Shown: positions 1 to 8,777 of the stretch, one piece after another
Layout: every line of letters begins with the position of its first letter
Numbering within the stretch: the first letter of the stretch is position 1
Assembly (NCBI RefSeq): GCF_047973035.1
Contig: NZ_JBKEBF010000035.1
Coordinates: forward strand, 1-64,000
Reading direction: 5' to 3'
DNA length: 64,000 bases
Source: Oleidesulfovibrio sp047973035
Lineage (GTDB): Bacteria; Desulfobacterota; Desulfovibrionia; Desulfovibrionales; Desulfovibrionaceae
Notes under the pieces: generated by a model
What the model saw: only the letters and a program-made list of their open reading frames with translations
Databases searched by the model: none
What the model was told of the DNA's origin: nothing
Position numbers and translations under genes: made by a program

Positions 1-1
1 C

Positions 2-766
2 AAGCGCAGACGGCCCGACGAGCGGGATTACCTGCGCGAGCTCTTCATCCGCATGCTGCTGCACAGCGAGGAGCGCGGCCCGCACGCCTCCGGTCTGGCC
101 TGGCTCAAGACCGACGGCAGTCACCGCATCTTCAAGCGGCCGATGCGGGCGCACGAGCTTGTCTACGAGAAGCCGTTCCAGGAGCTGCTCGGGCAGGTCG
201 GCAACGAGACCACCATCCTTATGGGCCACACCCGCTGGCGCACCCGGGGCAATGAGTTCAATAACCACAACAACCATCCCATCCGGCCCGGGATCGTCAT
301 CGGCACCCACAACGGCACCATCTACAACGCCGATTATCTGTTCCGCCGACTCGGGCTGCCGCGCTACGCCGAAGTGGACAGCGAGCTGATCTTCCGCCTG
401 GCCGACCGCTTCGCGCCCGAAGGCCCCATCGACCAGGAGGGCCTGAAGAAGGCGCTCGCCCTCTGTCGCGGCCAGATGAGCGCCGTGCTGGCCTCTCGGC
501 TCGACCCGGGCACCATCACCGTGCTCAAGGGCAACAAGCCGCTCTGCCTGCGCATCCACCGCCAGCACCGGGTGATTTTCTACGCCTCGGATGACGCCTT
601 TATCGACTTTGCCGTGGACAACGAGAAGGGCTGGCGCGAGCTGGAGGTACCGCCCATGACCATGCTCACCATCCGCCACGAGGATGTGCGGGCCATCGAA
701 AACAGCGAATTCCGCTTCATCCCCCAGGAGCGCAAAGGGACACTGCCCGAAGGAGTGAATGCATGA
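2..766 (+). CDS. Class II glutamine amidotransferase-like protein (5' end missing)
   Basis: The frame is open to the left edge, so the N-terminus is outside the window; the first internal ATG at 53 is unlikely to be the start. The visible part fits the Ntn-type class II glutamine amidotransferase fold: a GHTRWRTRG-like segment, then HNNHPI and GTHNGTIYN, which are the glutamine-pocket motifs of this family, and a D-S-E-L after them. The catalytic N-terminal Cys would lie upstream and cannot be checked. It overlaps the next gene by four bases (ATGA), so the two are translationally coupled. GC content matches the defence genes that follow. Substrate and partner are not evident; no synthase domain is attached. 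Fold confident, role unknown. Confidence 0.75.
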   Translation, partial: KRRRPDERDYLRELFIRMLLHSEERGPHASGLAWLKTDGSHRIFKRPMRAHELVYEKPFQELLGQVGNETTILMGHTRWRTRGNEFNNHNNHPIRPGIVIGTHNGTIYNADYLFRRLGLPRYAEVDSELIFRLADRFAPEGPIDQEGLKKALALCRGQMSAVLASRLDPGTITVLKGNKPLCLRIHRQHRVIFYASDDAFIDFAVDNEKGWRELEVPPMTMLTIRHEDVRAIENSEFRFIPQERKGTLPEGVNA

Positions 767-1302
767 ACATTGGAGACACCGCGAACCTGAACACAAACCC
801 GGAAGACAGTCCCGAGTCCATTCTCCGGCTTTTCGTCTACGGCACACTGAAGCAGGGCTACTGGAACCATCAACGCTTCTGCGCCCAGGCCCGCAGCATC
901 GAACCGGCTGTGGTCTGGGGCAGGCTCTACCATCTTCATGCCGGATTCCCGGCGCTCGAGGTGCCCGAAGGCCTGATTCTGGCCCCGGGCACCGCCGATC
1001 CACTGGCCGACGCCCGCAGGCAGCAGGAGATCGGCACACCACGCTTCGGCCGCCCGACCGGCGACTGGGACCTGATCCATGGGGAGCTGGTGACCTTCAC
1101 CGACCCGCAGCGCGACCTGCCGCCCATCGACCGGCTGGAAGGCTTTCGGCCCGGCGGGCACAGCATGTACCAGCGGGTGATGGTGGCAGCAGCCAGGGGC
1201 TCAATCGCCTGTGCGGTATGGACTTACACCATGTATGCGCCTCAAAACGGACACCGGATCACCAACGACAATCAGGCCGTTTTTTGGAAAAGTCGGCACT
1301 AA
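763..1302 (+). CDS. Gamma-glutamylcyclotransferase-like (GGCT/AIG2 family) protein
   Basis: The 179-aa product carries the family signature FVYGTLKQG near residue 25 and the acidic residue in DRLEGF (about residue 128) that corresponds to the catalytic Glu of gamma-glutamylcyclotransferases. Known family members cyclise gamma-glutamyl amines to 5-oxoproline or cleave gamma-glutamylamine links. The start ATG overlaps the stop of the upstream glutamine amidotransferase gene, so the two products are made together; one handles the glutamine amide group and the other gamma-glutamyl bonds, which suggests they act on the same kind of linkage. That is inference. Its last codons overlap the repeats upstream of the BREX promoter. 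Confidence 0.8.
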   Translation: MNIGDTANLNTNPEDSPESILRLFVYGTLKQGYWNHQRFCAQARSIEPAVVWGRLYHLHAGFPALEVPEGLILAPGTADPLADARRQQEIGTPRFGRPTGDWDLIHGELVTFTDPQRDLPPIDRLEGFRPGGHSMYQRVMVAAARGSIACAVWTYTMYAPQNGHRITNDNQAVFWKSRH

Positions 1303-1345
1303 TCGGCACAAAACGCTTGATTTTGGCAATCCGCCAATGTAATTT
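1293..1345 (+). promoter_or_regulatory. Candidate BREX operon promoter with palindromic operator and phased repeats
   Basis: TTGATT (1317-1322), a 17-base spacer and TAATTT (1340-1345) make a good sigma70-type promoter about 95 bases before the HTH gene. The spacer contains the perfect inverted repeat TTGGC-AATCC-GCCAA (1323-1337), placed where a repressor would block RNA polymerase. Two copies of TCGGCAC (1293-1299 and 1303-1309) sit ten bases apart just upstream of the -35, and CGGCAC recurs at 1361-1366. The arrangement is seen in the sequence; regulation by the neighbouring HTH protein is inference. Confidence 0.5.
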
Positions 1346-1439
1346 GTGGAGGTTAATTTGCGGCACTGTGTCCGGATTTCGGGTTTCCCGGAGACCTTCG
1401 GGCTTTTACCGAAAACATGATGAACGAAGGACGAAGGCT

Positions 1440-1643
1440 ATGGATGAGAGATGGCTGACGGTCGATGACATTTGCAAATATCTGAATGTAAGCAACGAGA
1501 CGGTCTACAAGTGGATCGAACAACGGGCTATGCCCGGTCATCGCGTCGGCCGTCGCTGGATGTTCAAACAAGACGAAGTGGACGAATGGGTCCGCTCCGG
1601 CGGTGCGGCTGACAAAACCGATAAGCCGGACACCGAGCAGTAA
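1440..1643 (+). CDS. Small HTH DNA-binding protein of excisionase/MerR type, first gene of the BREX operon
   Basis: A 67-aa protein made almost entirely of one winged-helix HTH: LTVDDICKYLNVSNETVYKWI is followed by a wing with HRVGRRWMFKQDEVDEWV, the pattern of excisionase-family (helix_turn_helix_17) domains. The ATG at 1440 follows a purine-rich GAAGG; no other ATG lies in frame, although the frame stays open upstream through the end of the previous gene. It ends 9 bases before brxF. Proteins of this type commonly head type 3 BREX operons. A role as repressor or activator of the operon, perhaps on the TTGGC palindrome upstream, is plausible but not shown. Confidence 0.8.
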   Translation: MDERWLTVDDICKYLNVSNETVYKWIEQRAMPGHRVGRRWMFKQDEVDEWVRSGGAADKTDKPDTEQ

Positions 1644-1652
1644 GGAGCGACC

Positions 1653-2168
1653 ATGGCAGAACCGATTCACGACAAAATAAAGCGATCCCTCCAGGCAGCC
1701 GAAGGGCTGTATCACCGCCTGGTATTGCTGGTGGGAGAGACCGGTTCCGGCAAGACCGGCGTTCTTCGGGACGTTGCCGAGGAGTTCGGTTCATCCGTCG
1801 TCAACGTCAATCTGGCGCTTTCCGGCGAGCTGCTTGAGTTGACGGCCAAGCAGCGGTCACTGCGGCTGCCGGGCATCCTCGACCAGATCGCGGACCAGGC
1901 TCAAGCACCGGTGGTGCTGGATAATCTCGAGATCCTCTTCGACAAGGATCTCCAGCAGGACCCCTTGCGCCTGCTGCAGTCCATTTCAAGAAACCGGGCC
2001 GTGGTGGCTTCATGGAACGGAATCATGAATTCCGGGAGGCTTTTGTACGCCGAAACCGGCCATCCCGAGTACCGCAGCTATGACTCGGTCGATGCGCTGA
2101 TTGTGGGCATGGATGGCACGGCCACGGTCGATTCGGCAAAAAACAATAGAGAGGCAGGACAAGCATGA
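1653..2168 (+). CDS. brxF: BREX type 3 protein BrxF, small P-loop ATPase
   Basis: 171 aa with a Walker A motif GETGSGKT at residues 28-35 and a hydrophobic strand ending in VVLDNLEILFDKD (about residue 85), which fits Walker B. BrxF is the small ATPase that opens type 3 BREX operons; its biochemical task is not settled. The gene starts 9 bases after the HTH gene, with SD AAGGAGCGACC, and its stop overlaps the brxC start (ATGA at 2165). The identification rests on the ATPase motifs plus position directly before brxC in an otherwise complete type 3 set. Confidence 0.85.
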   Translation: MAEPIHDKIKRSLQAAEGLYHRLVLLVGETGSGKTGVLRDVAEEFGSSVVNVNLALSGELLELTAKQRSLRLPGILDQIADQAQAPVVLDNLEILFDKDLQQDPLRLLQSISRNRAVVASWNGIMNSGRLLYAETGHPEYRSYDSVDALIVGMDGTATVDSAKNNREAGQA

Positions 2169-5100
2169 AATACGGAGACCTTATCCAATTCGACCCGATT
2201 GAGTCGGTCGTTCAGTTGCGTGACGCGGACAAATCGAGCGCCGCGCACACCCTCGTGAACACCTATGTCATTTCCGAGGAAATGGCCGAACGGCTCACCC
2301 AGCTTGTCATTCCTCAGATGCAGTTCGATCAGCCGGTCGACAACAAAGGCCTGCTGGTTGTCGGTAACTACGGCACCGGTAAGTCGCACTTGATGTCGGT
2401 GGTCTCCAGTCTTGCCGCAGACGCCTCCCTGCTGGAAGGGCTGAACCACGCCGGTGTCCGCGATGCGGCCTCTCAGATCGCCGGTCGGTTCAAGGTCATC
2501 CGTACCGAGATCGGAGCCACCACCATGTCCCTGCGCGACATCCTGGTGGCCGAACTGGAAGAGCATCTCGAAAAACTCGGCGTGGAGTATGTGTTCCCCG
2601 AAGCCGGAACTATCACCAGCCACAAACGAGCCTTCGAAGACATGATGGCCAAGTTCGGCGAGGTCTTCCCCGAGCAAGGCCTGCTGCTGGTGGTCGACGA
2701 ACTGCTCGACTACCTGCGCACCCGCAAGGACCAGGAGCTGATCCTCGACCTCAACTTCCTCCGCGAGGTCGGCGAGGTCTGCAAGGATCTGCGCTTCCGC
2801 TTCATGGCCGGTGTCCAGGAAGCCATTTTCGACAGCCCGCGCTTCGCCTTTGTCGCCGACAGCATCCGCCGGGTGAAGGACCGCTTCGAGCAGATCCTCA
2901 TTGCCCGTAGCGACGTCAAATTCGTTGTGGCCGAGCGTCTGCTCAAGAAGACCACCGAGCAACAGGCCAAGATCCGCGACTACCTGATGCCTTTTGCCAA
3001 ATACTATGGCGGGCTCAATGAGCGCATGGACGAGTTTGTCCGGCTCTTCCCGGTGCATCCCGATTACATCGACACTTTCGAGCGGGTCACCGTGGTGGAA
3101 AAGCGCGAGGTGCTCAAGACCCTGTCCATGGGCATGAAGGGCATTCTCGGCAAGGATGTGCCGCAGGACGAACTCGGCCTGATCGCTTTCGACAGCTACT
3201 GGAACACGCTCAAACAGAACGCCTCGTTCCGCGCCATTCCCGAGATCCGGGCGGTCATCGATTGCAGCCAGGTGCTGGAATCCCGCATCGAGAACGCCAT
3301 CACCCGCAAGCAATACAAGCCGATGGCGCTACGCCTGATCCATGCGCTGTCCGTCCACCGCCTCACCACCGGCGACATCTATGCTCCCATGGGCGCATCC
3401 GCCGAGGAACTGCGCGACCGTCTCTGCCTGTTCGATCCGCTGATCGCTGAGCTGGGCAGCGATGAGCCCGACAAGGACCTCCAGACCCATGTGGAAACGG
3501 TCCTGCGCGAGATCCACAAAACGGTCAGCGGCCAGTTCATCTCCTTCAATGCCGACAACCGCCAGTTCTATCTCGACCTGAAGAAGACCGATGACTTCGA
3601 CGCCCTGATCGACAAGCGGGCCGAAAGCCTGGGCCAGGCTCAACTCGACCGCTTCTATTACGAGGCGCTCAAGCGGGTCATGGAGTGCCAGGACGCCACC
3701 TACGTCACCGGCTACAAGATCTGGCAGCACGAACTGGTCTGGCAGGAGCACAAGGCCGCCCGTACCGGCTACCTCTTTTTCGGGGCACCGAACGAGCGCT
3801 CCACCGCCGTGCCGCAGCGGGACTTTTACCTCTACTTCATCCAGCCCAACGATCCGCCGCGCTTCAAGGACGACAAGGTCAACGACGAGGTCTTCTTCCG
3901 CCTGAAAGGCACCGACGAGGAATTCCAGACTGCGCTGAAGAGCTACGCGGCCGCCCTGGACCTTGCCGCCACCTCCTCGGGCCATGCCAAGGCCACCTAT
4001 GAATCGAAGGCCAACGGCTTCCTGAAGAAGCTGGTCCAGTGGCTGCAGAAGCACATGAGCGATGCCTTCGAGGTCACTTATCAGGGCCGCGCCAAGTCCA
4101 TGACCGAATGGGCCAAGGGCAAATCGATCCGCGATTTGTCCGGCCTGTCGCCCCACGAGACCATCAACTTCCGCGACCTGGTCAACACTATCGCCGGTGT
4201 CTGCCTGGCTCCGAACTTCGAGAACCAGGCCCCGGACTATCCGTTCTTCTCGGTCCTGATCACCGGCAATAACCGCGCCCAGGCCGCGCAGGACGCCCTG
4301 CGGGCCATCGCTGGGCAGAACCGCACCAAGCAGGCCACGGCCGTGCTGGACGCCCTGGAGCTGCTCGACGGCGAGAAGATCGACCCCTACAAATCGAAGT
4401 ACACCAAATTCATCCTCGATGCCATCAAGGCCAAGGGACACGGCCAGGTGGTCAACCGCAGCGAGATCATCCAGGACGACCATGGGCTGGAATACATGAA
4501 CCCGGGCGGCTCGCGTCTGGAACCCGAATGGGTGAGCGTACTGGTGGCGGCTTTGGTCTACTCCGGCGACATCGTGCTCGCCATCCCGGGCAAGAAATTC
4601 GACGCCACCGGGCTGCAGCAGCTTGCCGCGACCGGCATGGACGAACTGGTCCGCTTCAAACACCTGGAGCAGCCCAAGGAATGGAACCTGCCCGCGCTCA
4701 AAGCGCTGTTCGAACTGCTCGGCATGACGCCGGGCATGGCCCAGCTCGTCACCCAGGGCAAGGACGAGCCGGTGCAGAACCTGCAGCAGGCAGTGGGCAA
4801 GATCGTCAAGCGCATCGTCATGACCCAGCAGACCCTGCGCGAAGGGCTCTCCTTCTGGGGTCTGGATCTGCTCGCGGGCACCGACCTGGCCAGCCAGGCC
4901 AGCGGGCTGGACGAGGCCAAGGGCTTCTTTGAATCGCTCCAGGCCTACTCCTCGCCGGGCAAACTGAAAAACTTCCGCTACAGCGCTCCCGAAGTGTTGG
5001 CCCACGAAAAGGCCGTGAAGGCGCTCGATGAGCTGGACGCCCTGCGCGAGTTCATCATGGATCACAGCCCGACGGCGTCCTGGCTCTCCACCGCCGAAGC

Positions 5101-5896
5101 GGTGCTGCCCGCCGAGCATGACTGGGTGGATCGCATGAAGACCACCCGGCAGGATGTGCTCGATGCCCTCAAGCAGGCCGACCTCACCGAGCTGGCCAGC
5201 CAGTCCCAGAGCATCGGGGCCAAGCTGCAAAAGCTGAAGAAGGATTACACCGTTGCCTACATCGGCTTGCACACCAAGGCCCGGCTGGGCGTGAACGACG
5301 ACAAGCGCAAGGCTGGCCTGCTCAACGACCAGCGCCTGCAAACCCTGCTCAAGCTGGCCGGTATCGACCTGATGCCCCGGCAGCAGCTCACCGATTACCA
5401 GAACCGCCTGGCCGGACTGAAGAGCTGCTTCGCCCTGACCGAGCAAAATCTCGACACCTCGCCCATATGCCCCCATTGCGGGTTCCGGCCTTCAGTGGAA
5501 ACCGGCACGACAGCAGGCTCTCAGATGATCGACCAGATGGACGCCCAGCTCGACGCCATGGTGACGGCCTGGACCTCCACCATCCTCAGCAACCTGGAGG
5601 ACCCGATCACCCAGGCCAACATGGATCTGCTGAAGATCGACGACCGCGAACCCCTGGAGGCCTTCATCAAGTCGAAGGAGCTGCCTGTGCCGCTGGACAG
5701 CAACTTTGTCCACGCCCTGAAGGAGGTGCTCTCCGGTCTGGTCAAGGTCACCGTCAAGGCGCAGGAGCTGCAACAGGCCCTACAGGTTACCGACGGCCCG
5801 GCCACCCCGGCGGAGATGAAGAAACGCTTTGAGGAGTACATCGATCAGCTCACCAAGGGCAAGGACCCGGCCAAGGTGCGGATCGTCATGGAATAA
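2165..5896 (+). CDS. brxC: BREX protein BrxC/PglY, large ATPase (DUF6079-like)
   Basis: 1243 aa, the expected size for BrxC. Walker A GNYGTGKS is at residues 67-74 and Walker B LLLVVDE at about 173-179, followed by an arginine-rich sensor region. A long helical middle follows, and near the C-terminus a single CPHCG pair that may be half of a zinc site. In BREX, BrxC is an essential AAA-type ATPase thought to form a complex with the other Brx proteins that methylates host DNA and blocks phage replication. It overlaps brxF by four bases. Composition is uniformly GC-rich, with many spurious reverse-strand open frames, and no break is visible. Confidence 0.92.
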   Translation: MKYGDLIQFDPIESVVQLRDADKSSAAHTLVNTYVISEEMAERLTQLVIPQMQFDQPVDNKGLLVVGNYGTGKSHLMSVVSSLAADASLLEGLNHAGVRDAASQIAGRFKVIRTEIGATTMSLRDILVAELEEHLEKLGVEYVFPEAGTITSHKRAFEDMMAKFGEVFPEQGLLLVVDELLDYLRTRKDQELILDLNFLREVGEVCKDLRFRFMAGVQEAIFDSPRFAFVADSIRRVKDRFEQILIARSDVKFVVAERLLKKTTEQQAKIRDYLMPFAKYYGGLNERMDEFVRLFPVHPDYIDTFERVTVVEKREVLKTLSMGMKGILGKDVPQDELGLIAFDSYWNTLKQNASFRAIPEIRAVIDCSQVLESRIENAITRKQYKPMALRLIHALSVHRLTTGDIYAPMGASAEELRDRLCLFDPLIAELGSDEPDKDLQTHVETVLREIHKTVSGQFISFNADNRQFYLDLKKTDDFDALIDKRAESLGQAQLDRFYYEALKRVMECQDATYVTGYKIWQHELVWQEHKAARTGYLFFGAPNERSTAVPQRDFYLYFIQPNDPPRFKDDKVNDEVFFRLKGTDEEFQTALKSYAAALDLAATSSGHAKATYESKANGFLKKLVQWLQKHMSDAFEVTYQGRAKSMTEWAKGKSIRDLSGLSPHETINFRDLVNTIAGVCLAPNFENQAPDYPFFSVLITGNNRAQAAQDALRAIAGQNRTKQATAVLDALELLDGEKIDPYKSKYTKFILDAIKAKGHGQVVNRSEIIQDDHGLEYMNPGGSRLEPEWVSVLVAALVYSGDIVLAIPGKKFDATGLQQLAATGMDELVRFKHLEQPKEWNLPALKALFELLGMTPGMAQLVTQGKDEPVQNLQQAVGKIVKRIVMTQQTLREGLSFWGLDLLAGTDLASQASGLDEAKGFFESLQAYSSPGKLKNFRYSAPEVLAHEKAVKALDELDALREFIMDHSPTASWLSTAEAVLPAEHDWVDRMKTTRQDVLDALKQADLTELASQSQSIGAKLQKLKKDYTVAYIGLHTKARLGVNDDKRKAGLLNDQRLQTLLKLAGIDLMPRQQLTDYQNRLAGLKSCFALTEQNLDTSPICPHCGFRPSVETGTTAGSQMIDQMDAQLDAMVTAWTSTILSNLEDPITQANMDLLKIDDREPLEAFIKSKELPVPLDSNFVHALKEVLSGLVKVTVKAQELQQALQVTDGPATPAEMKKRFEEYIDQLTKGKDPAKVRIVME

Positions 5897-5910
5897 GAGT
5901 GACTAAGCGA

Positions 5911-5955
5911 GTGACCAACTCCGCCGAGCTTGGTCACCCGCAAAGTGACCAAGCT
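5911..5955 (+). promoter_or_regulatory. Mutually exclusive stem-loops between brxC and pglXI
   Basis: The 85-base gap between brxC and pglXI is the only real gap inside the BREX operon. GTGACCAA (5911-5918) can pair with TTGGTCAC (5930-5937), but AGCTTGGTCAC (5927-5937) can instead pair with GTGACCAAGCT (5945-5955), a perfect 11-bp stem with a 7-base loop. Both stems use the same middle segment, so only one can form. No U-run follows, so this is not a standard terminator. It could be an attenuator-like RNA switch, a processing site or a protein-binding palindrome. Confidence 0.45.
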
Positions 5956-5981
5956 GAGACACAAGACGAAAGCCAAGGATT

Positions 5982-8777
5982 ATGAAGATGAAAGAAACCA
6001 GTTTGTTCGACTCGCTGCTTGAAGAGCCGCAGAAGCCCTCCGGCCCGGTGACTTGTCTCGGCATGACCTTCGAGAATGACGAAGACCGCCGCGCCTACTT
6101 TACCGAGGAATTGCGCAAGAAGCTGCAGGACCTGGAGTTCCGCAAGATCGAAGGCTTTCCTATCGGCAGCGACGAGGACATCCTGAATCTAAGCGATCCG
6201 CCGTACTACACCGCCTGCCCGAATCCCTGGATCGCCGACTTCATCGCCGAGTGGGAGGCGCAGAAGCCTGAACCTATTGGGCAATACCATTGTGAGCCGT
6301 TTGCAGCAGATGTGAGCGAAGGGAAAAACGACCCTATATACAACGCCCACACATACCACACAAAGGTCCCACATAAAGCCATCATGCGTTACATCCTCCA
6401 CTACACAAAGCCGGGGGATATTGTGTTTGACGGTTTCTGCGGAACTGGTATGGCAGGTGTTGCCGCACAGATGTGTGGTGACAAAAGCGAAATATCGTCC
6501 CTCGGTTATCAAATCAAGCCCGATGGAACTGTTATGCAGGAAGATATTGATAGCGAAGGGAAAAAGGTATGGGTACCGTTCTCTGCTATAGGGGAGAGGA
6601 AAGCCTTTTTAAATGACCTTTCAACAGCTGCGACGTTTATTTCAAGTAATTACTCGGATCTTTCCGCCCTCTCTTCTTTTGCAATGGAAGCACTAAAGGT
6701 TATCGAGGGTGCCGAAAAAGAACTCAAATGGCTCTATCAGGGACAGCAAAAAGGTACAGTGCTTAGTGCCGTCTGGTCAGATGTTTTCCTTTGCCCAAAC
6801 TGTTCGCATGAGTTCATTTTCTGGGAAGCTGCATTAAAAGATGGAAAGATGGAAGGATCGTTCCCATGTCCTGATTGCGGAACGATAGTAGGGAAAGCAG
6901 CGTCGAAATCTTCCGGCGCGGTAAAATTGGAAAGGCCATTTACATCTGAGTTCGACCCCGTGCTTGGAAAAATGGTAAGCACTCCCAAGTTTGCTCTAGT
7001 CGAACAGACAATAAAGCAGGGAACGGCAAGAAAGACGTTCTCAGTTACGCCCGAGGAACGAAAAGAATTTGATCTAAGGTTTGAAGGACGTCACTGGCCA
7101 AGCATTCCTTCAGATGAGTTTTTCCCAGGTCGTCAGACCAATAAACTCATAAATGGATCTGGTCTATCGCATGTCGCGCATATGTACACAAAGCGATCCT
7201 TATTTGTTTATGGATACTTGTGGGGGAAGACGCTCTCTACACACAGAAGAACGGCCTTTTTCAGATTCTGCTTAACCGCAATCAATAACTACATTTCGAG
7301 AAAACAAGGCTATTTCGGTGGTGGTGGTGGCGTTTCGGGCACTCTTTTTACGCCGTCTCTTCACCTTGAGCGAAATGTATTTGATGTTCTTAAGAGAAAG
7401 ATCAAAAAGCTGAAGTCGCTTTCAGTTGAGACTCACCGGGCTGCGACCGTATCCACCCAAAGTGTTGTCGATCTCAGGAATTACCCAGATGGTTCAATTG
7501 ACTACATATTTACAGATCCGCCTTTTGGAGAATCACTGCAATATGCGGAGCTGAACATGTTTGTAGAGGCATGGCTTAAGACGCGGACTTCTGTCGATAG
7601 CGATTGCGTTCTGAACTATGTTCACAAGAAGGATTTAGCATTCTATTCGAATATGATGCTGGGAGCCTTTAGAACTTACTCTCGTGTTCTGAAGCCTGGG
7701 AGATGGATCACCATCGAATTTCATAACAGCCAGAATGCAGTTTGGAGCGCGATACAGCAGGCAATAGAGTCTTCTGGGCTTGTTGTAGCAGATGTTCGCG
7801 TGCTCAATAAACAGCAGCGGTCTTTCAATGCAGTAAATAGAGCTGGGGCCATTGATCAAGACCTTGTTATATCCGCATATAAACCGACAGATGGATTAGA
7901 ACAAAAGTTTGAGATTGGAGCGGGAACCGAAGATGTAGTTTGGGATTTCATCAGAACGCACCTCAACCAGCTTCCCGTTTTTGTTTCCAAAGATGGGAAA
8001 GTTGAAATCATTTCGGAGAGGCAAAACTTTCTGTTGTTTGACCGAATGGTCGCATTTCACGTCCAAAGGGGGGTAGCCGTTCCCTTGTCTGCAGCGGAGT
8101 TTTATCAAGGCCTTAATCAGCGCTTCTCTGAGCGTGATGGCATGTACTTCCTCCCAGATCAAATTGCAGAATACGATAGAAAGAGAATGACTGTACGCGA
8201 GGTTCTCCAGCTACAGTTATTTATAACTGACGAAAATACCGCTATTCAATGGATGAGGCAGCAACTGCTCAAGAAGCCTCAAACATCAGGTGAACTCAAA
8301 CCTCTGTTCATGCAAGAAATTGGTGGGTGGCTAAAGACAGAAAAGCTCCTCGAATTGGACGAGTTGCTAGAGCAAAACTTTATCAAATTCGACGGCAAAG
8401 GCCCGGTACCCGAGCAGGTCCACGCCTACCTCTCCACCAACTGGAAAGAGCTGCGCAATCTGCCCAAGGATGATCCGACCCTCGTCGCCAAGGCCCGCGA
8501 CCGCTGGTACGTGCCCGATCCCAACAAGGCGGGCGACCTGGAGAAGCTGCGCGAGAAGGCGCTGCTCAAGGAGTTCGAGGAATACAAAGAGGTCAAAAAG
8601 AAACTCAAGGTCTTCCGCCTGGAAGCTGTCCGCGCCGGATTCAAGAAAGCCTGGCAGGAACGCGACTACGCCGTCATCGTCGCCGTGGCCGACAAGATCC
8701 CCAACAACGTCCTGGAAGAAGATCCCAAGCTGCTCATGTGGTACGACCAGGCGGTAACACGGATGGGAGGGGAATGA
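5982..8777 (+). CDS. pglXI: BREX type 3 adenine-specific DNA methyltransferase PglXI
   Basis: 931 aa. SAM-binding motif I, FDGFCGTGM, is at residues 149-157, and the amino-MTase catalytic motif DPPF at 512-515; a further DPPY occurs at about 72-75. Between them, near residues 271-305, two CPxC pairs suggest a zinc ribbon. The order motif I then IV with a long insert fits the DUF1156-like methyltransferases of type 3 BREX. It should mark host DNA at a non-palindromic adenine site so that BREX spares it. ATG at 5982 has AAGGA upstream. The stretch from about 6280 to 8390 is much less GC-rich (samples 37-50%) than the first 300 and last 390 bases (63% and more), pointing to replacement of the central segment by recombination with the frame kept. 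Confidence 0.9.
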   Translation: MKMKETSLFDSLLEEPQKPSGPVTCLGMTFENDEDRRAYFTEELRKKLQDLEFRKIEGFPIGSDEDILNLSDPPYYTACPNPWIADFIAEWEAQKPEPIGQYHCEPFAADVSEGKNDPIYNAHTYHTKVPHKAIMRYILHYTKPGDIVFDGFCGTGMAGVAAQMCGDKSEISSLGYQIKPDGTVMQEDIDSEGKKVWVPFSAIGERKAFLNDLSTAATFISSNYSDLSALSSFAMEALKVIEGAEKELKWLYQGQQKGTVLSAVWSDVFLCPNCSHEFIFWEAALKDGKMEGSFPCPDCGTIVGKAASKSSGAVKLERPFTSEFDPVLGKMVSTPKFALVEQTIKQGTARKTFSVTPEERKEFDLRFEGRHWPSIPSDEFFPGRQTNKLINGSGLSHVAHMYTKRSLFVYGYLWGKTLSTHRRTAFFRFCLTAINNYISRKQGYFGGGGGVSGTLFTPSLHLERNVFDVLKRKIKKLKSLSVETHRAATVSTQSVVDLRNYPDGSIDYIFTDPPFGESLQYAELNMFVEAWLKTRTSVDSDCVLNYVHKKDLAFYSNMMLGAFRTYSRVLKPGRWITIEFHNSQNAVWSAIQQAIESSGLVVADVRVLNKQQRSFNAVNRAGAIDQDLVISAYKPTDGLEQKFEIGAGTEDVVWDFIRTHLNQLPVFVSKDGKVEIISERQNFLLFDRMVAFHVQRGVAVPLSAAEFYQGLNQRFSERDGMYFLPDQIAEYDRKRMTVREVLQLQLFITDENTAIQWMRQQLLKKPQTSGELKPLFMQEIGGWLKTEKLLELDELLEQNFIKFDGKGPVPEQVHAYLSTNWKELRNLPKDDPTLVAKARDRWYVPDPNKAGDLEKLREKALLKEFEEYKEVKKKLKVFRLEAVRAGFKKAWQERDYAVIVAVADKIPNNVLEEDPKLLMWYDQAVTRMGGE

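Noticed and set aside
759..1643. A 294-codon plus-strand frame running through the GGCT gene into the HTH gene
   Set aside because: Its first 200 residues are an out-of-frame reading of the GGCT gene and intergenic DNA; only the last 67 codons (from 1440) have protein character.
3329..5476. A 715-codon open frame on the minus strand inside brxC
   Set aside because: It is the mirror of a high-GC, third-position-biased gene; the residues (Leu/Val/Gly/Gln strings) show no domain, and brxC has all expected motifs.
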